Source: Antedon mediterranea (Eukaryota > Echinodermata > Crinoidea > Comatulida > Antedonidae). Taken from it: a DNA stretch of 64,000 nucleotides. This document shows positions 49,841 through 61,932 of the stretch, one piece after another; position 1 is the stretch's first letter, and each line of letters starts with the position of its first letter. Both the position numbers and the translations under genes were made by a program. Location: positions 9,187,001-9,251,000 of the forward strand of contig NC_092671.1 in assembly GCF_964355755.1 (NCBI RefSeq), read 5' to 3'. The notes under the pieces were generated by a model. That model worked only from the letters and a program-made list of their open reading frames with translations. It ran no database searches and was not told the DNA's origin.

Positions 49841-51003
49841 TTGTCAGGTAATTGAATGCTGTGTTCAACTACCAACTGTGTGTGTAATGTATTGATTTCT
49901 ATGTACCTGATTGACTTTTCAATCAGCATGATCACCATGTTGGCCTAGTTCAATGTTCCAATAAACAACAGAGTTAGGCACACAGTCGACAATGCCGATA
50001 GAAGACAAGGAATTAAGTGCATGACTGATCGTGCAGATAGCATTCGCACCAAACATTGACTGTCGGCACGCATGGTCAACTGTGCAAATAGCAAATACTG
50101 CAAAGTATAGTAACATTAAGGTGAAATAATTGAATAAAAATTCTGTCTTTATGAGAGAAAAATAATCAGGAAAGAGCAAGATTACTATAATATTAGCTCA
50201 AGCACTCTTTGATTTGCAATATTTTCCGATGGACATTTCAAACTGCGACAATAAATTAAAAACCTTTGGTATTGTGTTCTGAATGTTGAAAATAACTAAT
50301 AATAGCAATAGTAAAGCTTACTGAATTTTTATTAATAAAACAGATTCATACAAACTATTTAATGTAAATTTCAATATACAAAAGATTGGTTAAAGTAATA
50401 TATACAGTTTATTAATACTAGATAAAATCTAGCAGCAGTATGTATAGAACATTATCAGGATTAACTACAGTAATTGTTTGTAAATAATAAAGCTCTCTCT
50501 ACCGAACTTTATGTGACAAAAAAGTGTGATGTGCCCATATATGGACATTATGATGTCATATTACTACCATATTTGGCCACATCACACTTTTTTGTCAAAC
50601 TAGTTTGATAGTGTAGACAGAGCTTAATACATATGATAAGCAATGTGTATGCAAAACATTGAAAATTGATTTATTTATGTTCGTTGAAAACTTTTTAACT
50701 ATAACTGTAGAACGGTCAGCTTAAAATGTTTCATAAAATGTTTCTTAAATGATAATATAACCTTGAAATGACATTGTTTAAATTTCCAAATAATATTTAT
50801 TATATTAAAAACGGTATTGTTGTATTTTACTGGTTATTGTATATGTTGCTTACTTTGATTCGAACCATACAAAGACCTCCACTGACTGCAGTCATCAAGC
50901 GCAAACTCTCTCTGGAGATGTTCTTTGATTGTGACTCAATGGTTGGTTTCTTCTCGCCTAGAGTTTTATCCTTTGTTTAATACGTCATATTTAAAGATCA
51001 TCA
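49841..51003. other. RNF32 3' UTR and convergent intergenic region
   Basis: RNF32 and the tubulin gene converge here. Plus-strand AATAAA signals near 49970 and 50134 could end RNF32. Minus-strand signals (TTTATT on the plus strand, for instance near 50672) could end the tubulin transcript. A Harbinger-like MITE is at 50491-50624. No further gene. Confidence 0.5.
50491..50624. mobile_element. Harbinger-like MITE, 134 bp, TAA target duplication
   Basis: Inverted halves AAAAAAGTGTGATGTG and CACATCACACTTTTTT form a near-palindrome. The outer ends are AGCTCTCTCTA and GTGTAGACAGAGCT, with TAA flanking at 50488-50490 and 50625-50627. It belongs to the same family as 58043-58199. A TWA 3-bp duplication is characteristic of PIF/Harbinger. 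Confidence 0.75.
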
Positions 51004-52726
51004 TTACTGCTCTGCATCTTCTTCCTCTATCTCTTGGTCACATTCCTCCTCCTCTTCAGTATAATCCTCATACTGTTGGAATTCAGATATTAAGTCGTTC
51101 ATGTTCGCTTCTGCTTCTGTAAATTCCATCTCATCCATACCTTCTCCACAGTAGTTATGAATGAAAGCTTTCCGTCGGAACATCGCTGAAAACTGTTCAC
51201 CAATGCGTTTAAATACCTCTTGAAGAGCGGTGTTGTTTCCAATAAAAGACGCGGCCACTTCCAAGTTTTGTGGCGGTATATCGCAGACTGCAGTTTTTAT
51301 ATTATTTGGAATCCACTCTACAAAGTAATTACTGTTTTTACTTTGAGTTTTGTACAATTCTTTCTCGACCTCTTTCATTGAAAGCCGGCCTCGGAAGACT
51401 GCTGCTGCGGTAAGATATCGTCCGTGTCTCGGATCGCATGCTGTCATCATGTTACGGGAATCAAACATCTGTTGCGTTAATTCGGCAACAGTTAGGTTGG
51501 CGTATTCTTTACTCGAGCGGCTGATCAACGGTGCAAAACCTGGCATGAAGAAATGCATCCGCGGGAATGGAACCATATTCACTGCTAGTTTTCTAAGGTC
51601 CGCGTTCAGTTGGCCAGGGAATCGAAGACTTGCCGTGATACCGCTCATAGCTTGAGATACCAACATATTCAAGTCGCCAAATGTCGGCGATGCCACTTTC
51701 AATGTCTGTGTGTTTATGTTGTACAATGCCTCATTATCAAGGCAGTACGTCATGTCAGAGTTTTCAATTAACTGGTGTATCGATAGAGTACTATTATACG
51801 GCTCTATGACTACATTTGACACTTTTGGAGATGGCACAACGCTGTAATTTGTCAGAAGCCTATCTGGAAATTCTTCGCGGATTTTCCCAAGGAGTAGAGT
51901 GCCCAGTCCTGAACCGGTTCCTCCACCGAGTGAGTGCGTTAACTGGAAACCTTGAAGACAATCACAATGTTCAGCTTCCTTCCTGACAACATCAACAATC
52001 GATTCAGCTAATTCTGCTCCTTCTGTATAGTAACCCTTTCCCCAGTTGTTGCCAGCACCAGTCTGTCCAAATATGAAGTTGTCTGGATGGAAAAGCTGAC
52101 CGTATTGTCCAGACCGTGCGGCATCCATCGTGCCAGGCTCAAGGTCAACGAGTATTGCCCGTGGAACATACTTGCCACCCGTTGCTTCGTTGTAGAAGAC
52201 GTTGATTCTCTCTAATTGAAGGTCGGAGCTGCCATTGTATGTCCCATCTGGTGCAATTCCATGTTCTTCAGAAACTACCTCCCAAAACTGTAAAAAAAAA
52301 AACCGTTACAGTTGGTTATATATTCAAACAAATGACAAACGGCACAAACGAGATTCCATTTGCAAAAAAGGTATTATTCATAAAACAACGTTTTAATGAC
52401 GGGAACCAGTCATTGTATAATAAAAGCGAAAACTGTCCCAAAAACTGCAAATGGAGTGGACAATCAACCAGTAGGCTTATTTGCTTTTACCCATAAATTC
52501 TCTGTACTACCAGGACAATTAGCTGTTCCGACACTGGAAATAGGTTAACTTATTTATTCAGAAATGTGCCTTCCTCATACAACTATACAATTATAAATCA
52601 TTGTTAGGCCTACTATGTTATTATTTTGTATTATTACCCATCCTAAATAATTACAAAATTACAGCCTACCTTGCAACCAATCTGGTTGCCGCATTGGCCT
52701 ACTTGTAAATGCACAATCTCAGGCAT
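51004..52726 (-). CDS. Beta-tubulin, divergent isotype, two coding exons
   Basis: Beta-tubulin, the GTP-hydrolysing partner in microtubule heterodimers. Exon 1 (52670-52726) encodes [19 protein letters not shown]. Exon 2 (51004-52287) encodes the remaining 427 residues, total 446. The only intron falls after codon 19, a position conserved in animal beta-tubulins; other usual introns are absent. The GTP signature GGGTGSG is at 140-146. Other family segments are [44 protein letters not shown] and [19 protein letters not shown]. The tail is acidic ([17 protein letters not shown]) with an unusual Cys. The N-terminus MPEI replaces MREI. Together with scattered substitutions (for instance [13 protein letters not shown]) this points to a specialised isotype, perhaps testis or ciliary; that role is inference. 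Confidence 0.96.
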
Positions 52727-54410
52727 ATCTTTAGTATAAAGTACTGCACTGCACCTTTTCTAACTTTGCCAAAACTTGTATTGTAGATCAATAATTTTGG
52801 TGCAGCGAAGGGTTGAACACTTCCGTTACTACTACCACCACCTTAACAGTATTATATTTTTTCTCATAATTCGATTTTTATATCTTAACGTTATCGTTTT
52901 CAATGAGCTCATAGTGTTTAAATCATTGTTATTTTTAGTATTCTTCGAGTCAAACTGTAAAACGTGGAAGTCCTTTCAAACAATGAGTCATAATAATAGT
53001 CTAAAAATAGCAATGCGGTAATTGTTACCTGTGTATATATTTATTTTGTAATTGAACTTTATCGTACATTGTGCAGATACTAAGATATACGACTTATCTA
53101 TGCTTGATTTTTTATTGCGTGGATCCAGGGTGAGTAAGCTTGACGGGGGGAGGGGGGTTGGTCGATATGAAAACCCACATACTATTTGAAATCTTGGTTC
53201 ACCGAGATTGTTGCTCCGCACCGAGGTTGGCGTGGTGCGGTATGATAGTAGCATTGTAGACAAGCATACTAGTCGATGTCGAACTTCGTAATTTTCATGT
53301 CTTCAAAGAAGGCATTGGCCCGACCGCACCCAGACCTTGCTGTCAGTGTGTTTCAATTAATTCATCTTTCAATTTATTTTACATAAAAATGCATGTATGG
53401 GCGTATACTAATAATAGTCAAATAGTATTATTTTAGCTCCCTTTTATTCTCAGAGTTCAGGTCGATTTTACTGCTAACTGGGGGCCCAGGGGAAACGGAG
53501 TGACATAATCTGCTTCTCATCCAACAATCAGGCCAATCTCTGTAGCAATATTGACAATTTGTTTAATTAGTAAAGACATGTGGTCAGTTTCACCGTATTT
53601 TTGCCTGCTAAATATGATAACTTTCCCAGATACCGTACTCTTGATTCTATTTTTTGTTTCATTATTGTTTGTCCGTCAAAAAAGCATTGGGTGGGTGGGT
53701 AGTAGATATATATTGTTTGAAGGTTTGCATGGCGAAATAAAATGTTGATATAAAGTTTATATCAACATATACATTACCGGTAGTTTTTTTCTGAAATACT
53801 TTTACAAGCTAAACGTTAAATTTAAAACCAGTTCTTTCATTTGCATACCATTTACCCACTGAATGTGTTTTAATTGAATGAATAAGGTAGTTCGTTACCA
53901 AAACTAAATAATTGGTATGTTATACCAAAAGATAATTTAAGATATAATTAAACAAGGGTAACAAAACAGATAAATTGGTTATTGTATACCCACACCCCAG
54001 CACAGTCTGCTCTGCACCATGGTTTTATAGAACAGACAATCCTTCAACTCTTCATTTCAACTCGTAAAAAACCATTATAATTTTTGTACACTGTACAACT
54101 CAATTGGCGTCTGTAATAACTGATAATAACCAATAAAGCTTCCTCGTATTTTGTTTATAAAAAAAAATACAACTTATTTTTTAAATTTTTGGCCGTTTTA
54201 AAGTTCAAATATTAATTAGTATTGACTGATAAGTAGAGTGTTTAATTGACCCGAATCGTTTACTGTTTCTACGCGCGTAATGATTAATTATATTCTTTAA
54301 GGCAAAACTAGAACTGATAGCAAGTGCTCTAATTCTGTAATTATCGTTTCATGATTATGATACTCACTGACCTGATTATTTAAATACATAAACATGTACG
54401 TTTCAATGAG
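52727..54410. other. Intergenic region upstream of the tubulin gene
   Basis: The region just above 52726 should hold the tubulin promoter; no diagnostic motif was found. The remainder is AT-rich with a G-rich stretch near 53144. No gene recognised. Confidence 0.4.
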
Positions 54411-54412
54411 TA

Positions 54413-54535
54413 CAGTACAACTCCTCCTTTAGGACACCTCTATTCAGGAGACATTCCCCTATTAAGGGGACACATTCCAAAATTAACTGAGGGTGATATT
54501 ATGTTTTAACACTACGGCCAACCTATATTCAGGGG
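54413..54535 (+). mobile_element. pogo-like element end
   Basis: Begins CAGTACAACTCCTCC after a TA and contains ATTCAGGAGACATTCCCC and AAGGGGACACA blocks. The same blocks occur in reverse complement at 63918-63968, which ends CTG before TA. These CAG-termini with TA flanks resemble the Tc1/pogo-type element at 29955. Which sequences form one element is not resolved. Confidence 0.45.
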
Positions 54536-54552
54536 ACACTATATGGACTATA

Positions 54553-54680
54553 GGGCTACCGATACTATATCGGGCTACCGGTACTATATCGGGCTACCGG
54601 TACTATATCGGGCTACCGATATTATATTGGGCTACCCGATACTATATCGGGCTACCGGTACTATATAGGGCTACCGGGAC
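54553..54680 (+). repeat. 19-bp minisatellite GGGCTACCGGTACTATATC, left part
   Basis: About seven copies of the unit, with variation at CCGGTA/CCGATA. The array continues at 55592-55684 in the same orientation after an inserted element. Confidence 0.9.
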
Positions 54681-55591
54681 GCGATTTTTTTTTTCGTACA
54701 TAAGTTGGGGACCCCCTCATGAAACGTCACAAAATAAACATGAATAATTCATCAGTTAAATTTGTTGTTCCGTGTGCACCCAAGCGTTTAGCAACAAGAA
54801 GCGATTACACAACTGCGATACGATACTTTACAGTATAGTAGGCCTAGGATTCTAAGTCAATTCACGCGATTGCCTTCGCGCACTCTTCTTCACACAAAAT
54901 GTGTCGAGTCGAGGCTAATCGACAGCTAGGCAAGACATTAGACTAAGTAGTAATTCATTGGACATAGCCCAAAGAAAGCTTAGACCCACAAGAATAAAGA
55001 ATGTGTATAATTTGTGTACTGTATTTTTTTTAATTCTGCTATTTTATTATCAAACAATGCATGTACTCAAAGGAACTTTAAAAATGCGCGTATGAACACA
55101 TGAGATGGGAAGATTAGACCCACGAGAATAAAAAATGTATTTTTGTGTAATGTTTATTGTTTAATTTTGCTGACTTATTATTACTCGGATTGTGTCATAC
55201 CTATAACACACACACACACACACACACAGCTCTACTAGAATAGACATATGTTTAGAGACTAATAATTAGGCCTAGGCCTAATAGTATTAATAGAAACTAT
55301 AATTTTAACACGTAATTCTTTAGTAATAAATTATATTAAAGACACTATCATAAACTAAAGGCTGATTATTTCGACAATCCACACAAAACGCCGCTATTCC
55401 TCTATGAAATCGCACGCCGCAACAACAGCGCGGAGATAGGCCTAGAATCGTACCGCACTTGTGTAATCACTTCTTGTTGCTATACGCTTGGGTGCACACG
55501 GAACAAGAACATTTAACTGATGAATTATTCATGTTTATTTTGTGACGTTTCATGAGGGGGTCCCCAACTTATGTACGAAAAAAAAAATCGC
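54681..55591. mobile_element. MULE-like non-autonomous element, 911 bp, 9-bp TSD
   Basis: The ends are inverted repeats of roughly 150 bp beginning GCGATTTTTTTTTTCGTACA and continuing through AAGTTGGGGACCCCC and AACGTCACAAAATAAACATG. The 9-mer TACCGGGAC lies at 54672-54680 and again at 55592-55600. The minisatellite continues in register on both sides, so the insertion split a pre-existing array. A 9-bp duplication with long arms fits the Mutator superfamily. The interior has CA repeats at about 55208-55227 but no transposase. Confidence 0.9.
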
Positions 55592-55684
55592 TACCGGGAC
55601 TATATCGGGCTACCGGTACTATATCGGGCTACCGATATAATATATCGGGATACCATAACTATATCGGGATACCGGTACTATATC
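55592..55684 (+). repeat. 19-bp minisatellite, right part
   Basis: Continuation of the array at 54553-54680, with about five variant units (GCTACCGGTACTATATCGG type). Confidence 0.85.
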
Positions 55685-55803
55685 TTCCCATCCATTAAAA
55701 GGTTCATTTTTTTAAAGTAAGCCTGCTGTGAAGGCACCACCGGTTACCTAAAGATGCAGCAAAGGGTGGTGTTTAAATACTTTTATCCTCGTATGATTAT
55801 TGT

Positions 55804-55887
55804 GATTTAGTTTGGAATCGTGGTAAGGGTCTGTCTGACTGGCTGCAGAATAGAGATGCCCGTGTCATTCTTAGAGCTGACCATTGA
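55804..55887 (+). mobile_element. Fragment of non-LTR retrotransposon reverse transcriptase
   Basis: Reads DLVWNRGKGLSDWLQNRDAR followed by VILRADH and a stop. This resembles the C-terminal block of jockey/RTE-type LINE proteins (a WGNCGKGLSDKLQKLQNRAARVI-like stretch). Only a short fragment remains; it is dead. Confidence 0.45.
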
Positions 55888-58042
55888 TTTAATTCTGCAC
55901 ATGGTCCTTCTGGTTCGTCTTTTATCAAAACACGAGACGCTCACTTCGGTTCTAGACTTTTATGAATGGGTATAATACGTTTTACTATTTAGTATATATA
56001 TTTAAGTTACAAGTTCATGATAATTATTCGACCAGATTCAGATATAGACTTTGAAAGTTTGAGAGTTTAATTCCAATCGATTTACCATACCAAATAGGCT
56101 ACTGTACGTCAGGTAGCTACGGTAGTTCACCACATATTTACATGACCTATATGTATTAATCCTTTATTATTTCCGTTTAAATGTTGTTATAATATCCTTA
56201 TGTTTTATTAATGTTTTGTGTAGAAAAATATCCGCGTAATAATCTTCTCACCGTTCTACTTTTTCGTGCACTCAGGGGTAATGGCTATTTTGCGACAATA
56301 GCCATTGGCTACGGAAGCCTCCTCGTCCAATTCATTACCAATATGTGTCAAAGCCCTCTAGTGGTGAACCTTTCTAAAACTTTTTTCTTATTGTGAGTAA
56401 ACTAAAACCAAATCCAGCGACCGTGTGATGCGTGAAGGTAATTGAATCAACGTTTGAACAGGATGGACGTCTTTCATGTTACACGACTGTACTTGTGTAA
56501 TTTGGAACGATACCACATAGGATAGATAAAATTATTTTTTATAATAGTCTTTCTAGTACCATATATAGCCATATACAGTAGTGAACTATGTACTGTAGCC
56601 GGCCCTATGCTACTTGGAAAGAGTATACAACACTGTAGATTGTAATACATTTAACTGTAAAAAAATGTACTAGCGCCCTCAAATCAATAAAAACTACGAC
56701 CGTAGGGCCTATTGTTATAAACTAACAATAGTAAGTTTACAGTCCATCTACCCGCACTCCACCACTTTCCTCCACACATAATTCTTGAATGTGCTTATGG
56801 TTTTCAAAGTTGTCAATGTCATAACATTATCTTAACGCTAATCTTTTGCGATGTCATCTTTGCCGTATTGATGCTGAAATATAAAAAGATGACATAGCAG
56901 ATTTGTTAGACACTTGACAAAAAAATATACACACTTATTAAAAGTATTAAGAACAATCTGATTTAGTTGACATTGTTAATCCCTTTTATCACGTTAAAAA
57001 TGGTGCATCATGGCAGGCCCTGGGTGGGGTGACATTCAAACGCGTTGCCTTTGAGGCCTCCACCTGAAACGCTGTCGATCAAAAGATAGCGTACGTATTT
57101 TTACCCCACATGCTGTCATCTGACAATAACGTAAATACAATAGTAAGAAAACCAGTTTGTATTTTTAGATTTACTCTCTTTGCGTGGCCATTTAATGATA
57201 TATTATCCCGTATAGGTCCCTGTGAGTTGGGCAAGGGGTGTATTCCCATGCCTACGTTCGTAGACTAGATAAACGTTTTCGCTAAGCGCCAAAGACCCTC
57301 TTCACTTGATAGAAAATGATTGTTGTATTATTTCCTTGTAGATATTTATTTTGATGTATTCTTTAAGCGTGTCAAGATAACCTTGGCAGTACCTTATATG
57401 GTAACGTTATCATCACAAAACGATTGAATCCATGGTTGTTTCCGTTGTAGACAACTTGAATCAGAACAGGCTCCAGTGCTTACGTAGTTACTTTGGCAAG
57501 CTATAATCCTGAGTAATCCGTTGACGTTTTAAAATGAAATGGAAAAGGGGTTCCCTCAAGGTTCCAGGATAGATCGACTCATCCACTCATTTACTAGCGA
57601 CATCAAGCTATCCAGGCATTTGCAAGCTGCTTCAGATTAATTGGTGTAAGACATGTCTAGTCGACGCATTGTTATCGTAAACTTTATCTATTATTGCTGA
57701 TCCAGCGAAAAAAAAATATTGAGATAAACAAATATTTTAATATTATATTTTTAGATCCTCTTATTACAAAATTCTGACTCTTTGAAAGATTTTTTTTAAC
57801 GTAGAGAATAGTGTAATATTTTGATCATTATCTTATGGATGAAGCTACAGTATATTGCCGGGCTTGTTACTTTCATCCACTTCATGAATTGTGTCAGAAT
57901 ACCATAAGATGCTTTATATGAATAGATTACATACCTCGGACATTCTTTTTACTTTGTGTATAGTGTAAAATGTAATCATACGTATCATATGTATTGCTAT
58001 TTATACTCGACCATAATATATGGAAAAAGCTACAATATCGTA
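55888..58042. other. Intergenic DNA, no gene recognised
   Basis: AT-rich sequence with short open frames only. No convincing repeats beyond scattered single motifs. Confidence 0.45.
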
Positions 58043-58199
58043 AGCTCTGTCTAGACTATCAAACTAGTTTGACAAAAAATGTGATGTGCCCAAATATGGT
58101 AGTGATATGACCATTTATGGTAGTGATATGATATCATCATGTCCATAGGCACATCACATTTTTGGCGTCACATATAGTTTGATTGGTGTAGACAGAGCT
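58043..58199. mobile_element. Harbinger-like MITE, 157 bp
   Basis: The left end AGCTCTGTCTAGACTATC is inverted at the right end (GTGTAGACAGAGCT). Inner arms AAAAATGTGATGTGCC and GGCACATCACATTTTT are exact complements. Flanks are GTA on the left and TTA on the right, a slightly decayed 3-bp target duplication. It shares ends and core with 50491-50624. Confidence 0.75.
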
Positions 58200-58469
58200 T
58201 TAGTAGAGGATGGTAATTTTAATACCATTATTATCATCTAACTAAAAATAATCTAACTAAGAGCTTGTGCTTAGCAATGTACTTGTCTAGGAATGTTGTA
58301 CTTCAGGTTATTTAGGACCTTGGTAGAATTATTACTCGTTAATTATGCATTAGTAATTACCTGTTAGGATGATAATATAAATGAATAACTAGACTCTAGA
58401 CCTCCTATTGAAGTATAGGTGATCATTGTGGTTTGAAGATAAAACAAATATATTATTCATGTTTTTAGT

Positions 58470-58560
58470 CGCATGCAAACGCGACTCTACAGCTCACTAT
58501 ATCGGTCGGTTGGTCGGTCGGTCGGTAAACACTAACTCAAATTTGAGCACGCTTCGATCA
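58470..58560 (+). repeat. TCGG-rich dispersed repeat, short copy
   Basis: Has the GTCGC...GCGACTCTACAG start, the TCGG run (about 58502-58526) and the GTAAACACTAA...GAGCACGC end of the long copy at 14200-14810, but lacks its roughly 450-bp core. Confidence 0.65.
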
Positions 58561-61500
58561 AAAGATTGAAATTAATTATTTTTGATAACAAATATTTCAA
58601 TGATGATAGGTACAATAGGACCTGCTCCTCCTCCGACTTCTAAACGTCACGTCATGTAAATGATATCCGAATTAAACATTGTTGATTGGCTGGTTAAATG
58701 AAAATGTGAGATACCTATTGAGATGTTTTGTTTATTGATTTGAATAAATAACTTTGTGCTGCTAAAGTGGTTATAAATCAAACACCACTTGTACAATTCT
58801 TTATTTTTGAAATTTTAAAACGAAAGTGGTTTGGTTTAGCTCTCATGGGACTTGAACATACAACCTCTTAATGTAGTACGGATGCACTACCGACTGATGC
58901 ATGACTCCCAGAAGACGTCAACCGAAGGAATGATTCCCTCTAACCCTTTATCAATTTCTAATAAATAGATGGAAGTGAAACATTAGGTTTGTTATTGAGG
59001 AAGATAAACAGGCGGCTGAGTACCGTACTTATGATGACCAACAATTTGGACAGAAATTAGCAATAAGATATTTAAGATTGAATTCTTAGTTGATTGAACT
59101 CATGTGTCAACAAAACAACATTAAATGACATGCAAACTTAAACCAGGTTTTCTTATCACGTATAATCACACATTAACAGTGGCCTATTCATGTAAGTTTC
59201 ATAATTTCTAATAGGTTTTGAAGTTTCTATGTACTAAGTGAACCAGAAAACTTATTTTTAAAACAGATTACTGTATTAATTGTAAACATTTCATATTTAT
59301 TTATTTATTTCAACTACTGTACATCCAACAGCAAAAAATTGTCAATTATAGGATGCGTTAAAAATATTTAGATATAAATATATACGTAAAAACACAGACA
59401 AATACAATATGAAACATACAGCAATGGCAAAATTAAATAGCTTTAGATTTGAAAATTGACAAACTGTCTCTTATCTTAAATAAAAATTGAATTGTAAAGC
59501 TTGGATATATATAAATATCTAATCAGAATATGTAAGTTGAAAATATAGTGTTAAGAACACGTACGTTCAAGATTCTGGTTCAAGGGAAAATAACTCTTCA
59601 AACAACCTGTCGTTTAAGCGGAAATACGTCATGGTTTTTACCGTCACACTAGTAACACACCAACTTGCAGACTTATCCCCGGCCTTACGTACTCTTTTGG
59701 CGTTAATCCAACTGAATGAACTTAGAAAACTTCTTCTACGAAGTTTCATAAATTACCACAAACAAATATAGTAACAATACCAATAATTAATAATTAAGAA
59801 AGAGATGTCAATATTCATTTCTGATTTTTAGATTTGAGAAAAAAATGCGCAAAATATCTCTTTATCTCTTGATTTGACTTATTGGCCTTCTGTGTCTTCC
59901 TCCCACACATCACACGCACATGTTGGCAACAATTATATTTAACAAACTGTTCAATAGTTCGTTGAATTTTGTGGTGTGACAATTTTTTATTTTACTTTGA
60001 ATAAGTTACATTTGAAAAGAAACATTTTCAAATCAATTTATGTGTGGTGATAATCTCTCATACTATATTGGTTTCGTAATCCGCATGTAAAAAAAAACCT
60101 CAAAATGACCGGGAATTGTTGTAAAATTATATATTGCCATTGTTTTTTTCAAGTTACAATCCATCAATAATTATTTATTACATATTTTTATATGCTAATG
60201 GTATTGTCCTTTATTATTATGTATTCCTTTATATTAATTCCGGTTTATTGGTACTGACCCTTCTTGATCCACCACTGTCAATGAACTAATTAAACTATAT
60301 GGTAAGAATAAGTTGTCTAAAATGTTCTACAAAATCCGAAAAAATATAATGTGTTCTAAAGCATTGGCCTGCAATACTATGTGTGCGTATTTAATGTTTA
60401 TGGTGAGACGTATGATAAGTTACACCTTTTAACAAAGTAGGCCTATACTTCATTCACATCTTATGATAAGTTACACCTATATACAAAGTTTAGGCCTGTA
60501 CTTCACATCTTCAATCTCCATAACTTTTTAACTTTACTACTACTTGCCATCATCCCAGACCACAGTTCTTCGGGTTCTATCAGTACAGGTTAGGTCGCTT
60601 GATTTCCATCCGCTTACAACCTCTTTACTGGTTTTCTCTTTAAATTTAGTCTCTGTTAATGTTACAAAGAGTTTATTTGGTTTAATAACATTTGTTTGAT
60701 GATGTATAGATTAGTTTACCTAAAATATGAAGTAATGCTTTTGAAGTTGATTCCCTTTTTTTTAGAACACTCTTTAGCAGTAGGCCTATTGATTATACTT
60801 TGTGAGTATCTTCGGTGCGTAGCCGAGATCGTTTTGAACCCAAAAAAGAGTAGGCCTACAACTTCTCTCTGAACTCTGAAGATAGGCAAAGTATTGCCAG
60901 AAGTAGAAATAAACCGACAAATGAATAAGTCGAATACACTTCTGGTTTCAAATAGTACAGATTGTTCGTAATGCATCTTAGAACACCACCTGTTATTGAC
61001 ATAAACTATTATTTCCATGACTAACTTTTTTGGATGTTTTTGAATGTTTTTTATCGGTATATGATGGAATGATGAACACATGCCATCATGTTAGGAGCCC
61101 AATATTTCAACATTAATTATTCTATCATCATGTAAGCATTTTTTAAATTATTGGGTGAAACGCTTCAGTTTAATAATGGTATTCCGTGGTTGTTTTTTTC
61201 CCGTATTTCTGGAATAGTGGTATTCGTTTTATGCACAAATGAATCTTAAGACATGTATTATAAGTACATGCTAACCTATACTTGTATGTCAATGACTTGC
61301 GCTAGTCAGTTATGATGTATCTAGTGACAGTTGTAGACTATAAGAAACATTTAAATATATCACCGTTCCACTTCGCTATATCTACTACTGTAGGCCTACT
61401 ACTTTCCCCATGCCTAAAATGTAATTGTTTTAAGAGAGCGAAAATTGCTTTGTTTGCTATCTATAATATAATAATGTTTATTATAGTCTTTAATTTAATC

Positions 61501-61750
61501 ATTTAATAATTACCTATCGACTTTAGAAGGTGATGAGTCAACAGATAGGTCAATAACAATGATCATGAAAATGCAAATAACATATTCACTTACAATACCA
61601 CAGTGTCACTTTAATTATTATGCTAAAATCTGGCATTATTACTCCAAATAGTTGATTAGTATATAGGCTCCTCCCACTCTGGCTAGCCTTTTGGAGGTTG
61701 CCACTTTCTTTTGCTTTCAATTCAAACAGAAATATATAGAAATATTGACT
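58561..61750. other. Intergenic DNA with tRNA-like remnant and small tandem duplication
   Basis: No gene recognised. Includes the tRNA-like stretch at 58837-58911, a LINE-tail-like A/T block near 59294-59410, and a roughly 52-bp tandem duplication around ATGATAAGTTACACC at about 60410-60515. Open frames such as the minus-strand one at 60716-61081 show no domain. Confidence 0.45.
58837..58911 (-). repeat. tRNA-like remnant
   Basis: On the minus strand ATCAGTCGGTAGTGCATC matches the D-arm/box A form (compare TCAGTCGGTAGAGCATC in tRNA-Lys). About 30 bases on, ATGTTCAAGTCCCATGAGAG matches the T-arm. The acceptor stem does not close well, so it is called as a tRNA-derived remnant. Confidence 0.45.
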
Positions 61751-61799
61751 TTCTTTTAATGATTCTCTTATGAAAGTAATGGTTTGTACGTAATTTTTC

Positions 61800-61932
61800 C
61801 TCTCTTTTTTGTCAATTGTTCTTTTTTGCCCTTTTAAACCTTATTAAGTTGCATTGTTGTTACAGATTATGTTTCGATCTTTGCTGCAATTGAAGGAAAT
61901 AAATGTTTATTTTGATTTGATTTGATTTGATT
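61800..61932 (+). mobile_element. LINE 3' tail
   Basis: A T-rich stretch, then GGAAATAAATGTTTATTTTG leading into TTTGA repeats at 61913-61932. This is the usual form of a non-LTR retrotransposon 3' end with microsatellite tail. No coding part remains. Confidence 0.45.

Noticed and set aside
59567-59749. 60-codon basic minus-strand frame (KLRRRSF...)
   Set aside because: Too short and without a recognisable domain; could be a decayed transposase piece but nothing supports it.
60716-61081. 121-codon minus-strand open frame
   Set aside because: No motif, no splice signals in good position, composition like surrounding intergenic DNA.
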